Source: Erigeron canadensis
Lineage: Eukaryota > Streptophyta > Magnoliopsida > Asterales > Asteraceae
Direction: 5' to 3'
NCBI RefSeq assembly: GCF_010389155.1
Contig: NC_057764.1
Span: 10,478,001 to 10,542,000, forward strand
DNA: 64,000 nt
Both the position numbers and the translations under genes were made by a program. Shown one piece after another: positions 1-10,620 of the stretch. Numbering within the stretch: the stretch's first letter is position 1; the number at the start of each line of letters is the position of its first letter. The notes beneath the pieces are model-generated. The model worked only from the letters and a program-made list of their open reading frames with translations. It was not told the origin of the DNA and ran no database searches.

Positions 1-1107
1 CAGATAACGAAAAATTCGTTTCACAGCTTGGTAATGTAAATCAGTAGGAGTGGCTTGATACCTAGCACACATACATGTTGCAAACATTATATCTGGGCGA
101 GATGCTGTAAGATACAACAACGAACCAATCATGCTTCTATACCTCTTTTGGTCAAATGGTTTCCCATTTTTATCAGCATTTATGTTTGTACGAGCAGTCA
201 TTGGGGTTGAAATTGAAGAACAATTAGACATTTTAAACTTTTTCAACATATCTTTTATGTACTTACCTTGTGATATAAAAATACCAGTTGGTAGTTGTTT
301 GATTTGTAGACCCAAAAAGTAATTCATTTCCCCAATCATGCTCATTTCAAAATGATTGACCATTAGAGATGAAAAATTTCGGCAAAAAGTTTGACTGGTT
401 GACCCAAAAATAATGTCATCAACATATATTTGGACAAGTAAAACATGTTTACCTTGCTTACGAATAAACAGGGTAGGGTCAATTGTACCTTTGGTAAAGC
501 CTCCTTTGAGTAGGAAAGTAGATAAGGAATCATACCATGCTCGAGGTGCCTGCTTCAAACCATAGAGAGCTTTGTCTAACCTGTAGACATGGTTTGGCTT
601 TTTAGGATCAACAAAACCTTCAGGTTGCTCCACGTAAACTTCTTCTTTGAGTTCTCCATTCAAGAATGCTGTTTTGACATCCATTTGAAACACTGTGAAG
701 TTTCTGAATGCAGTATAAGCTAAGAAGATACGAATGGCCTCCATTCTTGCAACGGGAGCGAAAGTTTCGTCGAAATCCACACCAGGTTGTTGGCAGTAAC
801 CCTTTGCAACGAATCTAGCTTTGTTCCTTACTACAACTCCATTTTCATCCTTCTTGTTCTTGAAAATCCACTTGGTGTGAATTGGTTCTTCTGTTCTTGG
901 ATTTGGAACCAATCTCCATACTTTCAGTCTTTCAAACTGAGCTAATTCATCTTGCATTGCTTTAACCCACTCTGGATCACAAAGAGCTTCAGAGACGGTT
1001 TTGGGTTGAATGTTACTCGGTGAAAGTGCAACAAGACACTCATTGACTGTAGTACGGGTAGAAACACCAGCTTGTGGATCTCCGATGATTTGTTCTGTAG
1101 GATGATC
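1..1107 (-). pseudogene. A1 reverse transcriptase (RVT_2) and start of RNase H, partial
   Basis: Translating the minus strand gives the copia-type reverse transcriptase that copies element RNA into DNA in the virus-like particle. It has the [20 protein letters not shown] block, the [14 protein letters not shown] block and the catalytic YVDDIIFGS box near 415-440. The frame looks open to base 1, where the protein is inside the connection to RNase H. It is in frame with the integrase upstream but separated from it by a TAG at 1108-1110. The sister copy A2 supplies the missing RNase H part. Family assignment is firm; activity is excluded by upstream stops. Confidence 0.9.
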
Positions 1108-1110
1108 CTA

Positions 1111-2055
1111 GCGCATACGTGACCACTTGTTGTCATGAGGGACAGGATTTTGTTGATGAAGGTCAACATTATCATCATTAAATCCAGAGTTCTGTTGAGC
1201 AATGGAATCATAGCTTGGAAGAACTCTTTCCTCAAAATTTGGATGATCAAAATCCAGTGGTACATACACATTTGGAGTGTATGATGGATTTGTTGTTTGG
1301 GTGATTTGAGAAGGTTGTTCTTGATCATTCTTTTGAGAATAAATATCACTTGAAGATGATTCTTCTTGCTCTATAGAATTTGAAGATGATTCATGATTGT
1401 TGTCTGGAACTGATTCATTTGTTTGAATGGGGTCATTGTTTGGAATTGGTTCAATGATGACTTGAGGTTCCTTTTCTTGAATCGGTTTTGAATTGCAGAA
1501 TTCTTCAAAAAGAATATCTAGCTCTTCACTTGTTGGAGTTGGATATTTCTTGAATTTTGAAGCTAAGGTAGACGTCCTTGAGGAAGCACTTGAAGTACTT
1601 GGATCACTAATTGTTGGTAGCAAACTTTCTTGTTCAAATATCATGCCTGACATCTCGTCAAACCAAACATTCATGGTTTCTTGAATCGTGTTTGTTCGAC
1701 GATTGAAGATGCGATATGCAATCGATGTTTTTGAGTAACCAACAAAGTAACCTTCGTCACCTTTCCTTTCAAACTTTCCAACATTTTCCCGATCATTCAA
1801 GGTATAACAGACACAACCAAAAATATGGAAGTAATTGATGTTGGGTTTGCGTTTGTTAATAACCTCATAAGGAGTCTTCTCATGACGCTGATTGATGATG
1901 GACCGATTTTGAGTATGACAAGCTGTGTCAACAGCTTCAGCCCACATGTTTGATGGTAACTTGGAATAAGCAAGCATTGTTCTTGCTGCTTCCACCAGCG
2001 TACGGTTTCTCCTTTCAACAACACCATTTTGTTGCGGGGTACGAACAGCAGAGAA
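1111..2055 (-). pseudogene. A1 integrase C-terminal half and Ser/Gln-rich connector
   Basis: This is the same frame as the piece upstream, split from it by a TAA at 2056-2058 where A2 has a Gln codon. It begins with the integrase glutamate motif (QQNGVVERRNRT), so the third catalytic residue of the D-D-E triad lies after the stop. The integrase core end (YFVGYS, YRIFNRRT) follows, then about 150 residues of Ser/Gln/Asn-rich connector before reverse transcriptase. It ends at TAG 1108-1110, again unique to this copy. Confidence 0.88.
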
Positions 2056-2928
2056 TTAGTGAGTAATGCCTTTTGATTTGCAAAAGTCATTGAAGATGGC
2101 ATTTTTGAACTCAGTACCGTTATCTGAACGGATATAACGGACTGGAAGTTGAAGATTCACTTGAGTGGAAGTGATGAAATCGATCATTATTTGAGTTGTT
2201 TCATCTTTTGAAGCAAGAAACTTGACCCAAGTGTATCTAGAATAATCATCAATGATAACCAGAATATATCTCTTCCCGTTTCTGCTTTGTACTTTCATAG
2301 GCCCACAAAGATCCATGTGAATCAAATGAAGAGGTGTCAAAGTGTGTGGAGTTTTCTTTGGCTTATGAGAAGTTCTTTTGATCTTCCAAACTGCACAAGA
2401 AGGACAGACATGCTCACTTTCATATTTGTAGTCATGCAAACCTTCAACAAGTTGCTTGTTGACTAAAGCATTGATGGTTTGATAATTCAAGTGAGAAAGC
2501 CTTCTGTGCCACAACCAAGAATTTTTCGAAGTAGCTTTTGAAACAAGACAGATATTATCAGTTGGTTGGTTATCATCAAGATTAACTGTGAAAAGATTGT
2601 CTTCACGATCTCCGTATAGGATATCAACTCCATCTAGAGTTTGGACTTTGCACAGAGATTGTCGAAAAAGTACTTGAAGATTGTTGTCACAGAACTGTCC
2701 AACACTGAACAAGTTATGACTCAGGCCTTCAACATAATGAACCTTTTTGATGACAATTCCGTTTCTTTCAATCTCTCCATAACCTAGAATTGGAGCAAAA
2801 TTGTTGTTTCCGAAACGAACAGTTCCCATGAATCTTTCAACAAAATTCTTGAGCAATGATTTATTGCCAGTCATGTGTTTTGAACACCCTGAATCGAGTA
2901 TCCATACACAGATGGTTATTACCTGCAA
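2056..2928 (-). pseudogene. A1 protease, GAG-pre-integrase and integrase N-terminal half
   Basis: In order: aspartic protease active site (WILDSGCSKHMTG) at the start, the GAG-pre-integrase zinc region (WHRRLSHLNYQT, then CPSC about 40 residues on), and the first two catalytic aspartates of integrase (HMDLCGPM and RSDNGTEF). The protein would cut the polyprotein and insert the cDNA. The listed 5' end is an alternative codon; no ATG opens the frame, and the coding sequence starts just after a splice-acceptor-like TTTGCAG. It stops at TAA 2056-2058. Confidence 0.9.
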
Positions 2929-2936
2929 ACAAAAAT

Positions 2937-3432
2937 TTAATCAACTTTAGGTACCCACTTAAAGACGGGTCCTTTGTGGTTAGTTAAAATAGGCAGGGAG
3001 TATAACTTAGGAAATGCATACAAACATGCTTTTATGTCAATATACTTGTTAACAAGCACATTATCAATAAGCACATTTGGATTGAACAATCGAATATTAA
3101 CGCATGAATCAAAAGTGACATGTTTACCAACATTCAAACCATGTATATGAGAACAAGAATTATCATTGTTTACAACATCACAAGGCCTAGCCTTGGCACC
3201 ATTAACATTGTTTAACTCAGAGAACTTAAAAGATAAATTGTTTGACTCAACAAAAACATGCTTCTTCTTCCTACCATCTTTTCTTCTTCGCCTTTTCTTC
3301 TTTTTATCAACATTAGTGATCTTAGGTACTAATGACTTAGCTACTCATTTAGACTCACTAATCAAGCTCTTTCCACCTGTTGGATTGACATTAAGAAGAT
3401 TAGAATGAGAGTTTTGAAGCACTTTTATCTTT
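2937..3432 (-). pseudogene. A1 gag C-terminal tail ending at the WVP motif
   Basis: This stretch codes the tail of gag: a lysine/arginine-rich segment, then about 65 residues ending GPVFKWVPKVD and a TAA at 2937-2939. The same tail and stop are in both records of A2. Protease starts in another frame less than 30 bases later, so gag and pol are separate reading frames here. The 5' side (about 3410-3490) is a deletion scar with a short motif, GAGTCTGAAAAG, repeated several times. Confidence 0.75.
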
Positions 3433-4190
3433 TCAGACTCTTTTCAGACTCTTTTCAGACACTTTTATCTTTTCAGACTCTTCCAATAACTTAGAGTCAG
3501 GGGACGCATTCATTTCACATTCTTTGACCAACATTTTTTCTTTATAGTTTTGAAATTCTTGTTTCATAGCATCATATTCAAAAAGAAGTTTAGAATTTTC
3601 TTCAAGAATTTTTGTGTATTCCCTTTTTGAAAATATAATGCTATTTTTCAATTTCTTGTTTTTGTTGGCAAAAGAAGTGTAATGATTTGTTAGATTTGAT
3701 AAGGCAATTCTACAAGACTCTTTATCCTTAATTGAAGAAAAAGTAGAGTCGAGATTTACCTCATAATCAGGATATTCCTCGTCAGTGTTATCAGCCTCTA
3801 GCATCTTATCTTTGCTCAACCTTGCCATGAAACATACATTCGCAGACAGATCTTCATCTTCATCATCAGTAAGCAAGAGCCACTTGTCATCTTCAGCAAT
3901 CAAGGCTTGACCGGCTTCAACTTGCTTTGCCAGAAGCATCTTCTGCTTGTAGTATGCATAATCCTTTTTGCGAGGCTGTTTGCAATCCACAACAAAATGA
4001 CCAAGAAATCCATAGTTGTAACACTTTTTGTCAGATGTCTTTTCTTTTTCCATGATTTGTTTCTCATTTTCTGCTTTCTTGTCTCTTTGCTTGGAGACAG
4101 TTGTTTCACCTTGTTCAAAACTCTTGTGATGATATTGTTCATTCTTTGGAAATGCACTTGTTGATGATGATTGTTGTTAGTTGGCCTCGC
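3433..4190 (-). pseudogene. A1 gag nucleocapsid part with damaged CCHC knuckle
   Basis: This is the RNA-binding nucleocapsid section. The knuckle reads CYNYGFLGHFVVDC; A2 has CYNCGFPGHFAVDC, so the second zinc-binding Cys is replaced by Tyr. An acidic region (TDDEDEDLSANVCFMARLS) and the start of a coiled coil follow. The coiled coil is cut after the MNASPDSKLLE segment, where about 1.7 kb present in A2 (21459-23165) is missing. It is out of frame with the gag N-terminus, as it also is in A2. Confidence 0.85.
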
Positions 4191-5057
4191 TTTGAAATAT
4201 TTCTTCTTGAAATGCTTGGTAACAGCGGCAAGAGCTTGGTAGAATTAATCAGGAACACCATCTCTTGGAGCCAAGTAATCTTCTTCTTCCTCATCAGACG
4301 AAGAAACAATAGTCATTTGTCTTTTAAGAGCCTCAGAAACCTTTCGTTCAACAACCAATGCCAAAGGATCAGTAGATACAACTTCTGGCACTTTGTTGAA
4401 TGAATTTTTGCTTAGAACTTTGCTCTCATTCAACTTGAAAGATTCATAAAGAGTATGAATGGTGAATTTGGTCAGATCTTGATGTTGTTTGATTTGGGTT
4501 CCATATTCTTCCCATTCGGAACCAAGTGCTTTGATAAACTTGATGTTCAACTCAATCTCATCTTTCTTGACCTTGTTCTTTCTCAGTTCATTGATCACAT
4601 TGCATAATCGGTAGTAAACGGACTCAAGAGATTCATTTGGAGATTTCTGAAAATTGTCAAATTCGGTTAAGACATTAGTCAGTCGAATTGTTGAAGTTAC
4701 ATCAGAACCTTCCATTTGTCTAGCAACTTCATCCCAAATCTCCTTTGCTGTGTCGTAAGAATCAACTGAGCCATAGATCTCATCAGGAAGTGCTTGGTAT
4801 AAACATGACCTAGCTCTGTTGTCAGCAACAGTACGATCTCTTTGTTCAGCGTTTAAAAGATCAGGAGTCAAAATGGTATGGGTAGTAGGATGACGATGCA
4901 TAGCAAGTCCATTGATGATTGAGTCCTTAAGCATGTGACCATTTGTCTGACGTTCAATGTAATCCATGAACCTTTTCTTCCAAAGTCCATAATTACCACG
5001 ATAAAGAACTGGTGGTCTTGTATCAGTACCCAGAGACAATGCTTCACGAGTAGTCAT
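4191..5057 (-). pseudogene. A1 gag N-terminal domain (UBN2 type)
   Basis: The ATG at 5057 opens MTTREALSLGTDTRPP, followed by the copia gag signature NYGLWKKRFMDYIERQ and DALxxxx-like helices typical of UBN2/Retrotran_gag_2 capsid domains, which form the particle shell. The frame runs 270 codons to a TAA at 4245 (GAA in A2) and is readable to about 4190. The start is supported by the identical start in both A2 records and by the leader ending directly before it. Confidence 0.88.
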
Positions 5058-6077
5058 TTGAAAATGATTTGAATTGAGAATTGAATTGATTTTTAAGAAA
5101 TGAGGAAAATATGAAACGATCTAATTTCTAATGAAACTGAAACGATCTGAATTTGATGTGAAAATGAGACGATCTAAAATGAAGAATGAAACGATTTGTT
5201 TTGGAGTATGAATGAGACGATCTGAATTGGAGTGAAAATGAAACGACCTGAACTGAGATTTAAAGTGAAATGATCTAAATTGTATGAAGAATGAAACGAT
5301 TTAATTTGGAGTAAGAATGAAACGATCTAATTCTGGGATTAAAAATGAAACGATCTGTTTTTGAATTAAAATTGAAACAATATAAATTGAATGATTTTCT
5401 GAAGAATGAAAATTCTAAGTGTTCTGAAATGATTTGAGCAGAGTTTTGGTATGAATTGTAATGAAATGAATTGAGCAAAACCAATCACAAAGATCAGTTA
5501 CCCAAATGTAGTATGATCAGTTAGCCACAATCAGTTATTCACAACACAACACTTGTCAAAACGATCAAAATTTGAATCGTTTGACAAACCACAACACTGA
5601 TATGAAAATATGAAGGAAAGAAAACTGAGACGATCTAAATTAAGATCGTTTTACCAGTCGTCTTCAACCTCTGAACATGAACAACTCCATTGACGAAATT
5701 TAAAACTTCAATATCTTTTGATTTTCTGAGAACTGGAACATGACACCACTTGCAAACAGTTTGTTTTCACCTCAGCAATGATCCGATTAACAAAACTTAG
5801 CTTATAACACAACAGAATCAAATCCCAAATTTTAGCGCCAAAAACTCAAAATCTGAACTTTTGATCCAGATTGAATTAGAACATGAAACTTGAGAGGATT
5901 ATGTTATTAACTATGAGGAATCGAACGGTGAACAAACATTTGTGATTTTATGTGATTTGAGAGGTTAATTTTTTTGATTTTCAGAACGAACAGAAGCAGA
6001 AATAAAACAGAATTAAAGGTGATTTGTGATGAGAAGTGATTGAATTCAGTTATGGATCGAGATCAGAACGATGTTTT
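5058..6077 (-). repeat. A1 untranslated leader with degenerate GATCGTTTCA repeats
   Basis: This about 1 kb leader between primer site and gag has no credible ORF. Its gag-proximal 300 bases (about 5100-5400) hold many copies of a degenerate decamer, GATCGTTTCA on the element strand, about 26 bases apart. The same array is in A2. A1 lacks the A2 stretch around 19321-19440 that holds two hairpin-like pairs of the same motif. Confidence 0.75.
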
Positions 6078-6088
6078 CTCTGATACCA
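6078..6088 (-). other. A1 primer binding site (initiator Met-tRNA)
   Basis: On the minus strand the sequence is TGGTATCAGAG, two bases after the end of the 5' LTR. It complements the 3' end of plant initiator methionine tRNA, the usual primer for plant copia elements. Confidence 0.9.
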
Positions 6089-6090
6089 AA

Positions 6091-6414
6091 TGTAATCAAC
6101 ACGATTTTCTCAACCGAATTCACATCAACAATGGCGTTTGGTTAGTGTGTGTGTTCTTGGTGTTTGTGTATGTTTTGAGAAAGAATTGGGATCAAGAGTG
6201 TGATGTTCAGGTTTAATGGTATGAATAAAATGTGTTGTTAATGTGCCAAAGTTATAATTTCTATGGAATTGAGGGGTATTTATAGTCCAAACTATCTAAC
6301 TATGCTAATTAACACTATTAGCCCCTCAACCTTAGAAATTATCAACTCATGACTTAACAACAAGTAAGTCCATAACTTAAATTACAATGTATCACTATTT
6401 TTAGATTTCTAACA
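6091..6414 (-). repeat. A1 5' LTR (324 bp)
   Basis: It runs from TGTTAGAAATC to GTTGATTACA on the minus strand, with TG...CA ends. A TATA box (TATAAATA) is at 6277-6284. It is close to the A2 LTRs but clearly diverged from them. The base after it (6415 on) is B1 LTR sequence; the expected 5-bp duplicate starts TTAAA, but its partner is outside the window. Confidence 0.92.
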
Positions 6415-6521
6415 TTAAATATCCACACAAGTTCTTATTTCAATGATTACACACAAGTTCCTAAAAACATAAACGATAATAAAATCTATGTTGCGATTGT
6501 CACAACGAATCTGCATCTACA
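6415..6521 (-). repeat. B1 3' LTR, first 107 bp only
   Basis: On the minus strand it starts TGTAGATGCAGATTCG and matches the start of the B1 5' LTR and B2 5' LTR. It is cut at 6415 by the insertion of A1. The rest should lie on the far side of A1, left of the window. Confidence 0.9.
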
Positions 6522-6534
6522 GACTCCCCCTTGA
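6522..6534 (-). other. B1 polypurine tract
   Basis: The minus strand reads TCAAGGGGGAGTC directly before the LTR start TGTAGATG. This is where plus-strand DNA synthesis is primed. It proves that the ORFs to the right belong inside element B1 and not to flanking DNA. Two similar tracts (GGGGGAG) occur inside the extra ORF near 8495 and 8685. Confidence 0.88.
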
Positions 6535-6581
6535 CGATTGCAACTAGATCTCTTTAAAGTCTTCGAACTTGAACTTCAAAG

Positions 6582-7730
6582 CTATCCATTAAACAACAGT
6601 CTTGTGCTATTCGCATGAATTCTCTCTTGCAAACAATGTGCGAGAATGTTGCGATAGCGTCTTTCCTCTACTCTCCAAAAATCCACTGCTGAGCAAGGTG
6701 TATCCAAAAGTCTTCTTTGATCACCTCTTGACAAATTGACAACCTGCATCGGATCATACATGTGCAGCAACATCTGTTTCTGTGAATCATCAACAAACAT
6801 TTGTGCTTCGCCTGACTTGATATCTATCTGCCAAAATGTCATCTCTGTCAGCATATCTTGATCCCATCTGATAGCGGGAACCTTCTTAACACATTTAATT
6901 CTTTTCTGGACAAATTGAAATGTGCCATCTGGATTCTTAATCTTCTTCAAAGGTGTTGGCTTTATCAACCTTTCTTCTGGCTTCAGACCTCTATCACTGA
7001 AATACTTAATTCTTTCATCTCTGAATCTATTCCAGTAGAAATCTGCAAGTCCATTGCTCTGAAGATTAACGAACCAGTGTCTTCCCAAATTTATCATGTC
7101 AGAATCACAGAGAGAGTGGAAGTGTCTTTGACTTATTGACATGTACTGGCAACCCTCCTTTCTCTTGATAATAAACAATTTGATTCTGTGATCATAGAAC
7201 CAACTTTGTATCACTGAGAAGTATTTGGGTGTATCCTTGTCTGAGACATATTCCCAAAACATTGATGGTTTATACGTATCACGTATCATCAAACCAGTAT
7301 GTCCTCTATAACCTGGAACTAGTCTATTAATAATAAACTCATGATCTTGCTGCACTGGAGATATATTAAATCTTCCAAGGTCAACCTCTCGTGTAGCATC
7401 TATATTCCAGTATAGATCAAAAATATTATCATGTCCTTCATCAACTATATTTGCATATACAACGAATCTCAAACTTGCAGCATTCTTAGGTTCATATGGA
7501 CTATCTCTGATTGGATTAAGATTGAGATGTTCTACTTCAGCTATTGGTTCAACTTGAATGACTTCATCTTCATTAAAAACACGATCAAAGTCATAAGGTG
7601 TCTCAAGCAACCTTCTTTTGTCAGCTTCCAAAGTAATGAACTCTCCTTCTTCCAAATCTTCATCATCGATACTTTCTAGATCTTCTTCAGCATCAAGATC
7701 GTCCAATGCACCTATTCTTTGAAGCTTATC
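6582..7730 (-). pseudogene. B1 extra ORF, downstream part (about 380 residues)
   Basis: This is an open frame with no ATG at its start; it is open from just after a TTGTAG acceptor-like site at about 7731. The protein begins with a very acidic run (DAEEDLESIDDEDLEEGE), then a mixed alpha/beta-looking domain of about 330 residues rich in aromatic residues (WFYDHRIKLFIIKRK, ADFYWNRF). It ends 47 bases before the polypurine tract. I do not recognise the domain. No signal peptide or membrane segment is evident, so it does not look like an envelope protein. Probably a second exon or second cistron of the extra ORF. Confidence 0.6.
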
Positions 7731-7993
7731 TACAATTCAAACGATTTACATATACAAAGATAAAGAACATAAATCATAAGTCAAGACATAATAAAATAGT
7801 ATAAATACATAACAAAAATTAAAATAAATAATACTATATCATAAATATAATGTAACAATTACATTCATATTTATCTTATAATCTTTATCTATTTTAACTT
7901 ACAACAATAATATTATATCATAAATATAATGTAACAAATATATTCATATTTATCTTATAATTATTACAAAAACAAAAACAAAAATCATTAGCA
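7731..7993 (-). other. A+T-rich spacer in B1 extra ORF, possible intron
   Basis: This 263-base stretch separates the two parts of the extra ORF. It is strongly A+T-rich and carries a direct repeat of about 50 bases (7829-7880 and 7910-7961; shared core ATATCATAAATATAATGTAA). On the minus strand it ends TTTGAATTGTAG, after which the downstream frame opens. A plant intron is a reasonable reading; a donor site is not clear, and a simple intergenic gap is possible. Confidence 0.4.
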
Positions 7994-10510
7994 CTAAGGT
8001 TCATAATCAGACTCTGACTCTGAAGATGTATGAGTTAACCCTGACTGTTCTTTCATCTGATCCCTAAGTGATCCTGGAGCATAATAATTATCATAATCCA
8101 TAATCTCTGCTCTAGCTCTCATATGAGCTTGTGGATCATAACCCAATCTCTTTTCTAGTCTATGCACAATTAAAGGGTGCAAATCTGACTCTGTAGAGGC
8201 ATTGGTAGTAGAATCAGTCTTAGTTGACTCACTATCCTGAGTAGATTTTCCTTTGCTAAAATTTTCTTTTTCTTTATGATTATGAGGATCATTCACTATC
8301 TTTTCTCGAATCTACCTTTCTATTCTATCAGAATTAGAATCAGAGTTACCTGAATTGGAATCTTCCTCATCATCATTGTTATCTGGATCATCAGGATCTG
8401 CATCTGGAGCGGTCATCACAGCTTTTCCTTTATCTTGAGTCCTAGAATTACTAGCACCAGCTGTACCAGCAATCTCTGACTCTCTTTGTCTTGATGACTC
8501 CCCCTGAGTGTCTGCAGTCTCTGTATCCATAGCATCCTTAGCAGTAGCAACTTGATCTTGACCTCTATTCTCTGGCTCACCATCTGTTTGTTGTTGATTT
8601 GGATCTTGAGCTCGATCTTGATCATCATGATCATCATCTCTAGTCTTCTTTGCTAGCTCATCATCCTTACAACTATCTTTATCTCCCCCTTGAGCCAAGA
8701 ATTGGTCAAGTCGAGAACCAAGAGAATGAACAAGAGCAGTCATCATATCCATCTCTTCCTGATGCTTAGCAGCTTGGAGCTTTAGCTGACTCTCCAAAGC
8801 TGTAACCCTCATCTCCAACATCTTCTTCTCTGAAAATAAACAACTCAGCTGCACTTGAACAGGTACAGGTGGACGTGAAGTAGAAGCAACATCAGATGTA
8901 GAGGCCTGAGGTGGCATCGTAGCTTCAAACGAAGGCATACGAGCAATGGAAGTTCCTGTGGGAAGGATCTGTGGTCTTTGCAAAGGAGCCAACAGACGTC
9001 CCATGACAGTAGAAACAGGAACTGTCGCCTGAATAGGAGCAGACGAAGGCCTAGGAGCAACAAGTGTTGGCTCTGGCTTTTGACGAACTGTAGACTCCGG
9101 AGCAGCAGGAATCGTAACAGTTGTAGCCTTAGTGATAACTTGTGCACGAGAACCAATTCCTCGAATGATAAACTTTGGTCTCGACCTTCTCTCCCCAACA
9201 ACAACACCAGCAGCAGAAGGAGCAGACACAGAAGAAGGAACATCAGAAACTGAAGCTCTTAAAGCAGCAACCAATGGAGTATCACCAATAGTAGGTGCAT
9301 GAGACCTCTCCATGGCTTCAGAATAAGCAGCAAACTCTCTATCAACTTCAGCTTGAGACCTTGCATGTCCTCTTCTTCGCTTCGACAGTCTTTCTTCCTC
9401 TTCTTCATCCTCTGAATCCTCAACAACATTAACCGGGACTTCAGAAGGACCAACATCAACATCAACTTGAGCAGCGGTAGAAGTAGAAACTCCAGCAGAT
9501 GGTGGTACAAGATTTGTAGGATCATCAATATCCTCCATGAGAGCATCCATATCAGAATCATGCTCCAAATCACCAGCATACAGAGGAACATCATTAAGTC
9601 CCTCAAACTGATTAGCTCGTTCTTCATGAGGATCATACTGAGCCTGATCATCACCACCACCAGCAGCAACAGGTTCTTCATCCTCCCAACCTTGTCTGGG
9701 TGCAACATAGTTAGGATTAAGCAAATGTCCGAACAGAGGTGGATTATCAACATGTATCGGAACATTTCCACCCGATAAGTGCTTCAAACTTTCAGCAAAT
9801 GCCTTATAAGTAAGACGACCTAAATTGAACGTAGGACCGTCAAATGGCAAATCAGCTGCATAGTGACGAATTATGATCATCACAAATCTTGGAAACAGAA
9901 AGAATTTCTTGTCTGTACCAAATGACCTCAACTGCTTCTCCAAATTATCAAAAATGTACTGAGAGAAGTTATATGGCTTATTCAGCACCAAGGCAACCAT
10001 CTGAGAAGCATTCTGAATATTCATCTGGTCATAGCCTATACTCCGATGACTAATGACCCTCAACAAATAGTAAGCAAGAAGCTTCCATTTGCCACAAAGA
10101 TGATTCCTGAAGTATGGGTGAGAAATAGCTCCAGTATACCCCATACGACGTAGAGCACTGTCGCAGAATTCCTCAGAAAACTCAGTCGGACCTTGCACTA
10201 TTGCGACATCACCTAAGTGTAATATTGTCCGTAAGTCTCCAGCAGAAAATGAGAATGAACATCCGCCAACAGTAATGCGAATGTATGTATGAGCACCCAT
10301 CTGCACTGAACGGGCTGAGTTCCAAAACTCTCTAATGTGACTTATCACCAATGGAGGGTTCTCTGTTACTGCAAAATGAACACGAGAACGTGCAAGAAAT
10401 TGTAGGACACCGAGAAACTCTGAAGTGCACCCCGTCTGTGTAATGCTGAGATCGAGTGCAGCATGGTGCTCCTTGACGAACACACGAGCGTTATTACCTT
10501 GTCCTGCCAT
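7994..10510 (-). CDS. B1 extra ORF, N-terminal part (about 838 codons with one TAG)
   Basis: The likely start is the ATG at 10510 (MAGQGNN), next to an acceptor-like CAG. Residues 1-270 form a compact domain with AVTENPP, IREFWNSA, DLRTILHLGD, YDQMN and a FLFPRF motif; the extra ORF of element C has counterparts of the FW, LHL, DQ and F-R motifs. Then come an acidic linker, a basic patch (LSKRRRGH), a Pro/Ala/Ser/Thr-rich region, a predicted coiled coil and a polar tail. One in-frame TAG at 8312-8314 splits off the last 105 codons. I recall similar Asteraceae proteins auto-named synaptobrevin/longin-like, but that is memory, not a search. Function unknown. Confidence 0.7.
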
Positions 10511-10560
10511 ACCTGCACAAAAACAGACAAAAAAAAAACGACAAGAAAAACAAAAGTTAG
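10511..10560 (-). promoter_or_regulatory. Splice-acceptor-like tract before B1 extra ORF
   Basis: The minus strand carries a long pyrimidine run (including ten T) then TTTTTGTGCAG followed two bases later by the ATG of the extra ORF. This fits a plant 3' splice site and suggests a spliced message for this ORF. The donor is not identified. Confidence 0.45.
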
Positions 10561-10600
10561 AATAAACAAAACTAAAATTAGGGGTTTTGGCTCGTCTGTT

Positions 10601-10620
10601 TCGTGATGACGTCATCACGA
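10601..10620. promoter_or_regulatory. Perfect 20-bp palindrome with TGACGTCA core
   Basis: TCGTGATGACGTCATCACGA equals its own reverse complement. The core is the consensus site of TGA/CREB-type bZIP factors. It lies 90 bases upstream of the extra ORF start. Another inverted pair (CACGAGGA and CCTCGTCGTG) follows at 10616-10642. Confidence 0.6.

Larger units (their letters stand above)
1..6414 (-). mobile_element. Copia-A copy A1, Sirevirus-like LTR retrotransposon, cut by window start
   Basis: Read on the minus strand the order is 5' LTR (6091-6414), primer site, long repeat-rich leader, gag, protease, integrase, reverse transcriptase; RNase H, 3' region and 3' LTR lie left of the window. 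It is inserted in the 3' LTR of element B1: B1 LTR sequence resumes at 6415. It differs from the sister copy A2 by unique nonsense codons, a mutated zinc knuckle and a roughly 1.7 kb deletion of the gag coiled-coil region. It cannot encode a complete polyprotein. Confidence 0.93.

Noticed and set aside
131..322. Plus-strand frame of 63 codons, repeated at 26238-26429 and 38515-38706
   Set aside because: Antisense shadow of the conserved reverse transcriptase/RNase H connection.
3166..3408. Plus-strand 80-codon frame rich in Leu and Phe, membrane-like
   Set aside because: Antisense of the Lys/Arg-rich gag tail; no independent signal.
8845..9253. Leu-rich frame on the minus strand and Arg/Asn-rich frame on the plus strand
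   Set aside because: Alternate-frame shadows of the low-complexity linker of the B1 extra ORF.
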